Of a stretch of 7,085 bases of DNA, positions 1-4,744 are shown in pieces. The notes beneath the pieces are model-generated. The model did not search any database and had not been told where the DNA came from. It saw nothing but the letters and a program-made list of their open reading frames with translations. The stretch's first letter is position 1. The number at the start of each line of letters is the position of its first letter. Position numbers and translations under genes: made by a program. Origin of the DNA: Candidatus Avelusimicrobium ruminicola (lineage in GTDB: Bacteria > Elusimicrobiota > Elusimicrobia > Elusimicrobiales > Elusimicrobiaceae); NCBI GenBank assembly GCA_900319885.1, contig ONQH01000048.1, positions 1 through 7,085 on the forward strand, given 5' to 3'.

Positions 1-25
1 ACTGGTAAAAGAATAAACCATTTAA

Positions 26-99
26 TTCCGGATGGTGAAATGGTATCACTACTGGTTTTGGTCCAGTCATTCTAGGTTCGAGTCCTAGTCCGGAAACCA
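26..99 (+). tRNA. tRNA-Gln (anticodon UUG), CCA encoded
   Basis: The sequence folds into a complete cloverleaf. The 7 bp acceptor stem is TTCCGGA (26-32) with TCCGGAA (89-95). The D stem is GTGA/TCAC, the anticodon stem ACTGG/CCAGT encloses the loop TTTTGGT with anticodon TTG, and the T stem CTAGG/CCTAG encloses TTCGAGT. The discriminator is A96 and CCA (97-99) is encoded. Anticodon UUG reads CAA and, by wobble, CAG, so this is glutamine tRNA. No stem has a mismatch. Only 25 bases precede it in the window, so its promoter cannot be assigned. A Rho-independent terminator follows four bases later. It is the only gene on the plus strand. Confidence 0.97.
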
Positions 100-102
100 T
101 AT

Positions 103-130
103 AAAACCCCCACACAACGTGGGGGTTTTT
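103..130 (+). terminator. Rho-independent terminator of tRNA-Gln
   Basis: CCCCCAC (107-113) pairs with GTGGGGG (119-125) around the five-base loop ACAAC. AAAA (103-106) extends the pairing into the T run at 126-130. It lies just after the CCA end of tRNA-Gln. A near-identical hairpin recurs at 315-340. Confidence 0.9.
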
Positions 131-144
131 GTATGGTGTAGGAA

Positions 145-166
145 GCGGGCAAACTGCTTTGCCCGC
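145..166. repeat. Perfect inverted repeat, 9 bp stem
   Basis: GCGGGCAAA (145-153) and TTTGCCCGC (158-166) are exact reverse complements around the four-base loop CTGC. No T run follows on the plus strand, so this is not a standard terminator. It starts 15 bases after the T run of the tRNA-Gln terminator. Confidence 0.8.
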
Positions 167-181
167 GTCTAGGACGAGAAA

Positions 182-249
182 GCCGGAGCCTTATGCGAGT
201 TTGAGTGCAAGCCGCACCGGCGAAGCACGAAAGGCGAGCATGGCGAGGC
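182..249. other. Imperfect stem-loop, possible structured RNA
   Basis: Nested complementary blocks pair in order from outside in: GCC (182-184) with GGC (247-249), GCC (188-190) with GGC (242-244), ATGC (193-196) with GCAT (238-241), GTGC (205-208) with GCAC (225-228), and GCCG (211-214) with CGGC (218-221). The apical loop is CAC (215-217). Collinear nesting of five blocks in 68 bases is more than expected by chance in ordinary sequence, although high GC lowers the bar. No covariance evidence is available from one copy. Confidence 0.4.
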
Positions 250-314
250 GGGGTCGCGAGCGGCGCACGTCAGTAAGCCGACTTGTGACCGAGTCCCCAT
301 TTCTCCAATCTTCT

Positions 315-340
315 AACCCCCACACACGTGGGGGTTTTTT
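315..340 (+). terminator. Second copy of the C-rich terminator
   Basis: CCCCCAC (317-323) pairs with GTGGGGG (328-334) around the loop ACAC, and six T follow (335-340). The stem is identical to that of the tRNA-Gln terminator at 103-130 and only the loop differs. Oriented as written it would stop transcription leaving the 131-314 segment. On the minus strand, where it lies just past the nitroreductase stop codon, the tail has only two T, so termination in that direction would be weaker. Confidence 0.8.
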
Positions 341-355
341 ATGTTCAAGCGTTCC

Positions 356-961
356 CTACGGGCACGCTACCAATACGCGCTCTTTTACCGGCAAGAACGT
401 TTTATCCGGTGCGTGTTTGCTTAGCGGCACGCCAAAAGGCATTTGTGCAATCAGTTTCCAGTCCAGCGGCACGTGGAATTGCCGGTGTACTTCCAAATCA
501 ATAAGCGGGTTGTAATGTTGCAAACTGGCCCCCATCCCATTTTCCGCCAGAGACGTCCACACCGCAAACTGCGTCAGGGCGTTGGCTTGGTTGGACCAAT
601 ACGCGAAATGGTCTTTGTACGTTGGGAATTGCGCTTTCAACGCTTCCACCACGCGCTGGTCCTCAAAAAATAAAATCGTTCCGTGCGCGGCGGCAAAGGC
701 ACTAAGTTTTTCCTCGGTAGGGGCGAAATTTTCCGGTGGGATAATACTTTGTAACTCGTGCTTGACCAGTTGCCAAAATTGCGCTTGGCGCGCCCCGCAC
801 AAAAGCAGTACCCGGGTGCTTTGACTATTGAACGGACTGGGCGTATGGAGCACGCATTGCTCAAGGAGTTGCACAATTTCGTCTTTGGGCAGTGTGCTTT
901 GATTGGTCAAATCATAGCGGGAGCGGCGTTGTTTGATTAAGTCCAAAAACTCGTGTTTCAT
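356..961 (-). CDS. Nitroreductase-family FMN flavoprotein, Frm2/Hbn1 type
   Basis: This predicted 201-residue cytoplasmic protein matches the short nitroreductase subfamily that includes yeast Frm2 and Hbn1 and many bacterial homologues. The family uses FMN and NAD(P)H to reduce nitroaromatic or quinone-like compounds; the physiological substrate is usually unknown. Visible landmarks are the N-terminal RRSRY (12-16) expected to contact the FMN phosphate, TPSPFNSQSTR (40-50), FAPTEEKLSAFAAAHGTILFFED (79-101), the segment from WSNQANALTQFAVWTSLAENG to GASLQHYNPLID (122-155), and KLIAQMPFG (169-177). Order and length fit the whole family domain, so the gene looks intact. The ATG start has a strong ribosome site (AGGAGG, 6 bases upstream). 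It stands alone with its own predicted promoter. Family assignment is secure from these motifs; the substrate is not. Confidence 0.92.
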   Translation of the reverse strand: MKHEFLDLIKQRRSRYDLTNQSTLPKDEIVQLLEQCVLHTPSPFNSQSTRVLLLCGARQAQFWQLVKHELQSIIPPENFAPTEEKLSAFAAAHGTILFFEDQRVVEALKAQFPTYKDHFAYWSNQANALTQFAVWTSLAENGMGASLQHYNPLIDLEVHRQFHVPLDWKLIAQMPFGVPLSKHAPDKTFLPVKERVLVACP

Positions 962-984
962 AAGTTCCCTCCTATTGTGTTAGT

Positions 985-1013
985 AGGTTACGCATTTTGG
1001 GGTCTTTCGTCAA
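985..1013 (-). promoter_or_regulatory. Predicted sigma-70 type promoter of the nitroreductase gene
   Basis: On the minus strand, TTGACG (1008-1013) is followed after 17 bases by TAACCT (985-990). The -35 box matches consensus at five of six positions. The -10 box matches at only three, so the call rests mainly on the -35 box, ideal spacing and position 24 bases before the start codon, which leaves a short leader carrying the AGGAGG site. Confidence 0.45.
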
Positions 1014-1043
1014 CGCGCAAAATTGATTAGAAAACAAAGGGGC

Positions 1044-1074
1044 AAAATTCCCGGGTTTTCAAAAAAGCACCGGG
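1044..1074 (-). terminator. Weak candidate terminator for tRNA-Arg read-through
   Basis: On the minus strand CCCGG (1070-1074) pairs with CCGGG (1050-1054), with TTTT/AAAA pairing possible inside. AATTTTG follows the stem. The tail is short and interrupted, so efficiency is doubtful. It would separate the sigma factor/tRNA-Arg transcript from the nitroreductase promoter. Confidence 0.3.
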
Positions 1075-1115
1075 TAGAGCGTAAGTCTTCCCCTGTTTTC
1101 AGATTTGAGACTAGG

Positions 1116-1194
1116 TAAGGCCGCAAGTTGAACGTGGCGTACGTCTGCAAGACAACGCGCAGCGTTGCAGGTAGGCGAGTGAAAGTCGGCCTTA
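1116..1194. repeat. Long imperfect inverted repeat / stem-loop
   Basis: TAAGGCCG (1116-1123) and CGGCCTTA (1187-1194) are exact reverse complements of 8 bp. Inside, CTGC (1145-1148) pairs with GCAG (1167-1170) and AACGC (1154-1158) with GCGTT (1162-1166) around a three-base loop. The stretches between (1124-1144 and 1171-1186) show partial complementarity. The whole would form a hairpin of about 79 bases with a bulged middle. Confidence 0.6.
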
Positions 1195-1276
1195 GATAGG
1201 CCAAATATGGAAACCGCACCTTCGCGAAAAAAACTTTACCCCGGCGCAATTTCAACGAGGTATCCGACCGAGTTTG

Positions 1277-1319
1277 CAACAACGAAGCGGGGCATTTTAG
1301 GAAGAAATACCCCCGGCGG
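1277..1319. repeat. Direct repeat copy 1 (matches the tRNA-Arg 3' end)
   Basis: This block matches 1438-1480 at 34 of 43 positions without gaps, offset 161. The last 19 bases, GAAGAAATACCCCCGGCGG (1301-1319), are identical. Similarity continues leftward: over 1241-1319 against 1402-1480 I count about 55 of 79 matches, again with no gap. The right copy's last 12 bases belong to tRNA-Arg, so this copy is a detached fragment of a tRNA 3' end plus its flank. Confidence 0.85.
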
Positions 1320-1342
1320 ACGTTTCCTTCCCAAACGCTCCG
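1317..1342. repeat. Short stem-loop next to repeat copy 1
   Basis: CGGACGTTT (1317-1325) pairs with AAACG (1333-1337) and TCCG (1339-1342), with one bulged C at 1338, around the loop CCTTCCC. That gives nine pairs. It begins inside the last bases of direct repeat copy 1. Confidence 0.5.
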
Positions 1343-1354
1343 GGTTTTCAAAGA

Positions 1355-1459
1355 AATTTGCTTTAGGGCTAGGCGTGAGGTTGCGAAGTATACTGTAGGA
1401 ACGGGCGCGGTAGCGCCGAGGTATTCGAGCAACCGAACAACAACGCCCTAGAGCAAATT
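1355..1459. repeat. Large stem-loop with a 15 bp stem downstream of tRNA-Arg
   Basis: AATTTGCTTTAGGGC (1355-1369) pairs along its whole length with GCCCTAGAGCAAATT (1445-1459); one of the 15 pairs is G-T on the plus strand and would be an A-C mismatch on the minus strand. Further in, GGTTGC (1379-1384) pairs with GCAACC (1429-1434), and GGCGC (1404-1408) with GCGCC (1413-1417) around the tetraloop GGTA. The three helices are collinear and nested. It ends nine bases before the tRNA-Arg 3' end. Confidence 0.75.
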
Positions 1460-1480
1460 ACGAAGAAATACCCCCGGCGG
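1438..1480. repeat. Direct repeat copy 2, overlapping the tRNA-Arg 3' end
   Basis: This is the partner of 1277-1319. The identical 19-base core here is 1462-1480. Bases 1469-1480 encode tRNA positions 73 down to 62 (discriminator, 3' acceptor strand and four T-stem bases), and 1462-1468 lie just outside the gene. A short direct repeat of a tRNA 3' end plus flank is the usual form of an integrase attachment site, but no integrase lies in the window. Confidence 0.85.
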
Positions 1481-1542
1481 GAGTTGAACTCGCAACCTCT
1501 TCCTTAGGACGGAATCGCTCTATCCAATTGAGCTACGGGGGC
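1469..1542 (-). tRNA. tRNA-Arg (anticodon CCU), no encoded CCA, irregular stems
   Basis: On the minus strand the sequence gives a 74-base cloverleaf. The acceptor is GCCCCCG with CGGGGGT, the D stem GCTC/GAGC, the anticodon stem ATTCC/GGAAG with loop GTCCTAA (anticodon CCT), and the T arm GCGAG, TTCAACT, CCCGC, with discriminator A. CCU reads AGG, so arginine. Several features are off-consensus: a G1-U72 wobble, an A27-G43 mismatch, a purine at position 32, and an A52-C62 mismatch in the T stem. The next bases are TTT, so CCA is not encoded, unlike tRNA-Gln here. The gene begins one base after the sigma factor stop codon and has no promoter of its own in that gap, so it is probably cut from the sigma transcript by RNase P. 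It may be functional or in early decay. Confidence 0.88.
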
Positions 1543-1543
1543 G

Positions 1544-2665
1544 TTATCGTTTTTTGGAAACTTTTTTGGCCGTTTTCCGAGCCGGTTTAGCCGGTGTTTT
1601 TTTAACGGAGGTTTTTTTTGCAGTCGTCTTTTTGGACGGTTTTTTAGTGGATTTTTCCTCGCGGGCCCGGGCGGCTTTTTGCTTAGCGATTTGTTTTTTG
1701 GCTTGGGCCACTTTGTGGCGGATGAATTTGGCCAGCGGACTTTCCACTTCGTTGCCTAAGATGTCGGTTTTGACGTTATCTTTTAGCGAGAGGTGGAATT
1801 TAGTGGTGCGGAAATCTTGTTCTTCCGCCTCAAACATCCCGGCTTTGATAGCGGCATTGCGTAGCGCACGCACGGCGCGTTCTTCAATTTGGCGCACGCG
1901 CTCGCGCGAGAGGCCCATAATCTGCGCCACTTCGCCCAGCGTTTTGGGGGTGTTGTCATCCAGCCCGTAACGCAAAGCAATTACAGTGCGGTCACGTTCG
2001 TCCAAATTATCTAAACTTTCACGCAAATTGGCGTGGCTTTCGTTGGACACAATGGCATCATGCGGGTTGCCTTTTCCGTCGTCGCTAATCATTTCTTCCA
2101 GCGTCAGTTCATCATCTTCGTGCATGATGGCGGTGAGGGAGTCCACCCCTTGGGCGGCCTCCAGCGTGTCCACAATCGTTTTCACTTGGCGGGCGGACAA
2201 ATCCAACGCTTCAGCCATTTCACGCAAAGACGGATCGCGTCCGTTGGCTTCTTTAAGTTCGTTCCACGCGCGGAACCATTTTTTCAGTTTTCCCCACGCG
2301 TGCGACGGAATTTTAATAGAACCGGTTTGTTCTTCAATGTGGCGGCGGATGTATTGTTCAATCCAATAAATAGCGTAGGTAGAAAAGCGGTATCCCTTTT
2401 GCGCGTCAAAGCGGTCAATGGCTTGCATCAGGCCCAAGTTGCCTTCTTCCACCAAGTCCATCAGTTCAATGCCGGGGCGCAAAAACCGTTTGGCGGTAGG
2501 GATGACTAAACGCAGGTGCATTTCCATCACCCGTTTTTTGGCTTCTTTATCCCCACGTTTTACACGTTTCCATAACCGCGCCATTTCTTCGCGGTCAATT
2601 TCTTGGGATAATTTTCCCAAGTTCTTAAAATACTCGGTTGCGCTATCCAGTTCTGTATATTCCAT
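1544..2665 (-). CDS. Sigma-70 family RNA polymerase sigma factor with histone-like basic tail
   Basis: This 373-residue protein directs RNA polymerase to promoters. Region 1.2 occupies the first 35 residues or so, and there is no acidic region 1.1. Region 2 (about 48-122) contains DLVEEGNLGLMQAIDRFD and FSTYAIYWIEQYIRRHI. Region 3 spans about 123-200 and region 4 about 212-272, with the helix-turn-helix TLGEVAQIMGLSRERVRQIE (242-261). Relative to E. coli sigma-70, the melting residues Y430 and W434 are kept (Y97, W101) and Q437 is kept (Q104), but T440 is R107 and W433 is Y100, so its -10 preference may differ. After region 4 a further 100 residues follow; 339-373 has 14 Lys and 2 Arg in 35 with no acidic residue. 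The ATG start lacks a clear ribosome site. It may be a group 2 type factor or a divergent primary one. Confidence 0.93.
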   Translation of the reverse strand: MEYTELDSATEYFKNLGKLSQEIDREEMARLWKRVKRGDKEAKKRVMEMHLRLVIPTAKRFLRPGIELMDLVEEGNLGLMQAIDRFDAQKGYRFSTYAIYWIEQYIRRHIEEQTGSIKIPSHAWGKLKKWFRAWNELKEANGRDPSLREMAEALDLSARQVKTIVDTLEAAQGVDSLTAIMHEDDELTLEEMISDDGKGNPHDAIVSNESHANLRESLDNLDERDRTVIALRYGLDDNTPKTLGEVAQIMGLSRERVRQIEERAVRALRNAAIKAGMFEAEEQDFRTTKFHLSLKDNVKTDILGNEVESPLAKFIRHKVAQAKKQIAKQKAARAREEKSTKKPSKKTTAKKTSVKKTPAKPARKTAKKVSKKR

Positions 2666-2674
2666 ATATGTAGT

Positions 2675-2700
2675 ATGATAGCAAATTTCGCACGGGTGCG
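2675..2700 (-). promoter_or_regulatory. Candidate -10 box and palindrome upstream of the sigma factor gene
   Basis: On the minus strand TATCAT (2675-2680) lies nine bases before the ATG, so transcription would start within a few bases of the start codon. With no ribosome site visible, the message could be leaderless. No good -35 box exists at the right spacing. The perfect inverted repeat CGCAC-GG-GTGCG (2689-2700) covers the spacer/-35 area and could be an operator. Both are weak predictions from position and symmetry alone. Confidence 0.3.
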
Positions 2701-2712
2701 TGTAGGCTTTGC

Positions 2713-2741
2713 AAAAAAATCCCCGGGGGTTGCCCGGGGAA
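2713..2741 (-). terminator. Strong Rho-independent terminator of the dehydrogenase/ETF operon
   Basis: On the minus strand TCCCCGGG (2733-2740) pairs with CCCGGGGA (2720-2727) around a five-base loop, and seven T follow (2713-2719). It is 19 bases past the etfA stop codon and separates the operon from the sigma factor gene. Confidence 0.93.
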
Positions 2742-2759
2742 TTTGCTTAGTGTGTTAGT

Positions 2760-3950
2760 TTATTTTTTTAATTGTTCCAAGGCTTTGGCAAGCACTTGCT
2801 TGGCGTCGCCCACGATAGCATATTTGCACACGTTGAAGATAGGCGCGTTGGCATCTTTGTTAATGCCGATAATCACGTCGCTATGTTCCATCCCCACAAT
2901 GTGCTGTACCGCACCGGAAATGCCGCACGCAATATAGAGTTTGCTGGCTACCGTCACGCCGGATTGACCGATTTGTTTTTCTTTAGGTTGAAAACCCATA
3001 TCCACGGCCGCGCGGCTGGCTCCCACGGCCCCGCCCAGCGTAGTGGCCAGTTTTTGCAACAGCGCAAAACCTTCTTGGTCTTTCATCCCGCGTCCGCCGG
3101 CAATTACTACCGGGGCTTCATCTAGCGGTTGGTCACTGCTTACCGGATCCATTTGCGTTTCAATCACGCGCACCTTGCCGGCTTCCACCGGCACGGGGAT
3201 CGTTTCGCTGACCAGTTGTGCCATGCGGCCCGCGGTGGTGACTACTTTCTTAAATACGTTAGGGCGCACGGTGGCCATTTGCGGGCGATAGTCCGGGCAT
3301 TTAATATCGGCCATGATGTTGCCGCCAAAAGCCGGACGGGTTTGGATGAGGTTGCCCTCTTTAATAGAAAGGCCCGTGCAGTCCGCGGTTAAACCCACAA
3401 ACAGTTCGGAAGAAATCCGCGGGGACAAGTCGCGCCCGATATACGTAGACGGGAAGAGTACCACGCTGGGGTTGTACTTTTTAATAAGTGTAACCAGGGC
3501 GTTTGCGTATGCCAGCGTATTATAGGTATGATATTCCGGCGCACTCACAGCGTAGATTTTATCGGTCCCGTACTGCGAAAGTTCCGCCACGTAGTTTTGC
3601 ACATTGTCGCCAATGACTACCGCGCAAAGTTCTTCGTTTAACTGGTCGGCCAGTTCGCGCCCTTTGGACAAGAGTTCAAAGCCTACCGGGCGTACTTTTT
3701 GGGTGCGTCCGTCGTCGCTGATTTCAATAAACACCCACACGCCTTTGTAGGCGGATAAATCTTTCTTTACCGCGCCCGCGGCCGAAGCCGGCAGCGACAA
3801 CGCCTTCATCGGGCAGACGCTCACACACGCGCCGCACATCGTGCACGCGGCCGAGGCTACCGCCTTGCGGTTAACAATGGAGAGCGCTCCAAACGGACAG
3901 GTTGATACACATTTGCCGCATCCTACGCAGCTTTGCGAAATTTGAATCAT
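2760..3950 (-). CDS. etfA: Electron transfer flavoprotein alpha subunit with N-terminal ferredoxin domain
   Basis: The 396-residue protein has two parts. Residues 1-55 are a bacterial ferredoxin domain with two complete motifs, C8xxC11xxC14xxxC18P and C36xxC39xxC42xxxC46P, enough for two [4Fe-4S] clusters. Residues from about 68 are ETF alpha, with TRPAFGGN (204-211), the FAD-binding GGRGM (285-289), QSGVTVASKLYIACGISGA (329-347) and NKDANAPIF (364-372). Ordinary EtfA is about 310-340 residues; the extra length is the ferredoxin domain. The same fusion is known in CarE of the Acetobacterium caffeyl-CoA reductase complex, an electron-bifurcating system. Electrons from EtfB flavin would pass through EtfA FAD to the dehydrogenase, with the clusters linking to ferredoxin. 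The start overlaps the etfB stop as ATGA, with ribosome site AAGGAGA. Bifurcation is inferred, not shown. Confidence 0.96.
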   Translation of the reverse strand: MIQISQSCVGCGKCVSTCPFGALSIVNRKAVASAACTMCGACVSVCPMKALSLPASAAGAVKKDLSAYKGVWVFIEISDDGRTQKVRPVGFELLSKGRELADQLNEELCAVVIGDNVQNYVAELSQYGTDKIYAVSAPEYHTYNTLAYANALVTLIKKYNPSVVLFPSTYIGRDLSPRISSELFVGLTADCTGLSIKEGNLIQTRPAFGGNIMADIKCPDYRPQMATVRPNVFKKVVTTAGRMAQLVSETIPVPVEAGKVRVIETQMDPVSSDQPLDEAPVVIAGGRGMKDQEGFALLQKLATTLGGAVGASRAAVDMGFQPKEKQIGQSGVTVASKLYIACGISGAVQHIVGMEHSDVIIGINKDANAPIFNVCKYAIVGDAKQVLAKALEQLKK

Positions 3951-4735
3951 TTTACAAAACTCTCCTTTTTCAAAATTTCTACCAGTTTACCGGCCAGCTC
4001 CACCGCGGTCCCGGTCAACACTTCGCCTTTTTGGCGGGCCGGCGGCGGGAAGATGCGGTCCACACGCGTGGGTGAACCGTTAAGACCTAACTTTTGCGGA
4101 TCGGCCCCGATATCGGCGGCGGTCCAGGTGTAGGTTTGTTTATCTTGCGCTTTGTGCGCGGCTAAAAAGGACGGGTATTTGGGCGCGTAATCTACCGGCA
4201 TGGTCATCGTGACCAACACCGGCATATCGGCCTGCAATACTTGCTTACCGCCTTCAATGAGTTTTTTAACGACCACTTGGTTGCCGCTGGCATCCACGTG
4301 GGTACAAAACGTAATTTGCGGGATGTTAAGTTGCTTGGCAATACCGGGGCCGGTTTGGGCGGTATCCCCGTCAATAGCCATCTGCCCGCAGAGAATCAAA
4401 TCATACTGACCGATTTTGCGTATCGCCGTAGCCAACGCATAAGACGTGGCCCACGTGTCACTCCCGGCAAAGGCGCGGTCGGAAAGTAAAATGCCTTCGT
4501 CGGCTCCTAACGCAAGGGCCAGGCGCAGGACTGCTATCGCTTGGTTGGGGCCCATGGAAAGTACGGTAACTTTGGCCCCGGTTTTGGCTTTGATGTCCAG
4601 GGCTTTTTCCAGCGCAAAGTGATCGTACGGATTTAAGATGCTGGGCACGCCGGCGCGGATGAGCGTACCGGTTTTGGGGTCCACTTTTACTTGTGTAGAA
4701 TCGGGTACTTGTTTAATACATACAATAATATTCAT
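3947..4735 (-). CDS. etfB: Electron transfer flavoprotein beta subunit
   Basis: The 262-residue length is normal for the family. Diagnostic segments are the N-terminal MNIIVCIKQVPDSTQVKVD (1-19), ILNPYDHFALEKAL (33-46), GSDTWATSYALATAI (91-105), CGQMAIDGDTAQTGP (116-130), which forms part of the nucleotide pocket, and LGLNGSPTRVDRIFPP (216-231) near the C-terminus. In bifurcating ETFs this subunit binds the FAD that takes a hydride from NADH and splits the electron pair; in ordinary ETFs it binds AMP. The sequence looks like the group associated with anaerobes, but I cannot assign bifurcation from motifs alone. The gene starts nine bases after the dehydrogenase stop, with AGGA as ribosome site, and overlaps etfA by four bases. 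It is expected to form a heterodimer with EtfA. Confidence 0.96.
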   Translation of the reverse strand: MNIIVCIKQVPDSTQVKVDPKTGTLIRAGVPSILNPYDHFALEKALDIKAKTGAKVTVLSMGPNQAIAVLRLALALGADEGILLSDRAFAGSDTWATSYALATAIRKIGQYDLILCGQMAIDGDTAQTGPGIAKQLNIPQITFCTHVDASGNQVVVKKLIEGGKQVLQADMPVLVTMTMPVDYAPKYPSFLAAHKAQDKQTYTWTAADIGADPQKLGLNGSPTRVDRIFPPPARQKGEVLTGTAVELAGKLVEILKKESFVK

Positions 4736-4744
4736 ACTTTCGTC

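Larger units (their letters stand above)
131..314. other. Hairpin-rich non-coding segment between two matching terminators
   Basis: No start codon with a ribosome site or recognisable protein was found here. One plus frame stays open across the segment, but it runs on antisense into the nitroreductase gene and reads as low-complexity Arg/Ser-rich sequence. The segment contains a perfect 9 bp hairpin (145-166) and a longer branched stem-loop (182-249). Both ends are marked by near-copies of one terminator. It could be a small structured RNA, a dispersed intergenic repeat, or the remnant of a duplication beside tRNA-Gln. I cannot choose between these from one copy. Confidence 0.5.
962..1468. 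other. 507 bp intergenic region without a convincing gene
   Basis: Between the nitroreductase start and the tRNA-Arg 3' end no reading frame has both a plausible start site and recognisable protein. A 140-codon minus frame at 1010-1432 remains open, but it covers the hairpins and the direct repeat and resembles no family I know. The region holds the nitroreductase promoter near 985-1013, a weak hairpin at 1044-1074, stem-loops at 1116-1194, 1317-1342 and 1355-1459, and a diverged direct repeat of period 161 bp. The motif GGTTTTCAAA occurs at 1054-1063 and again at 1343-1352. I read it as structured DNA or RNA of repeat origin downstream of a tRNA gene. Confidence 0.6.

Noticed and set aside
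317..334. The two C-rich hairpins as CRISPR repeats
   Set aside because: There are only two copies about 210 bp apart, each with a T run typical of terminators, and no spacer-sized periodicity or cas gene.
129..515. A 128-codon plus-strand open frame starting just after the tRNA-Gln terminator
   Set aside because: It runs through the second terminator and then antisense through the nitroreductase gene, has no clear ribosome site, and its Arg/Ser-rich translation resembles no protein family.
1010..1432. A 140-codon minus-strand open frame in the region downstream of tRNA-Arg
   Set aside because: It overlaps the direct repeat and the large stem-loop, lacks a ribosome site and domain signals, and overlaps the start of the nitroreductase promoter.
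1554..1970. Plus-strand open frames antisense to the sigma factor, rich in Phe, Val and Leu
   Set aside because: They are the complement of the Lys-rich tail and of region 4; the hydrophobic look is a by-product of AAA/AAG codons on the other strand.
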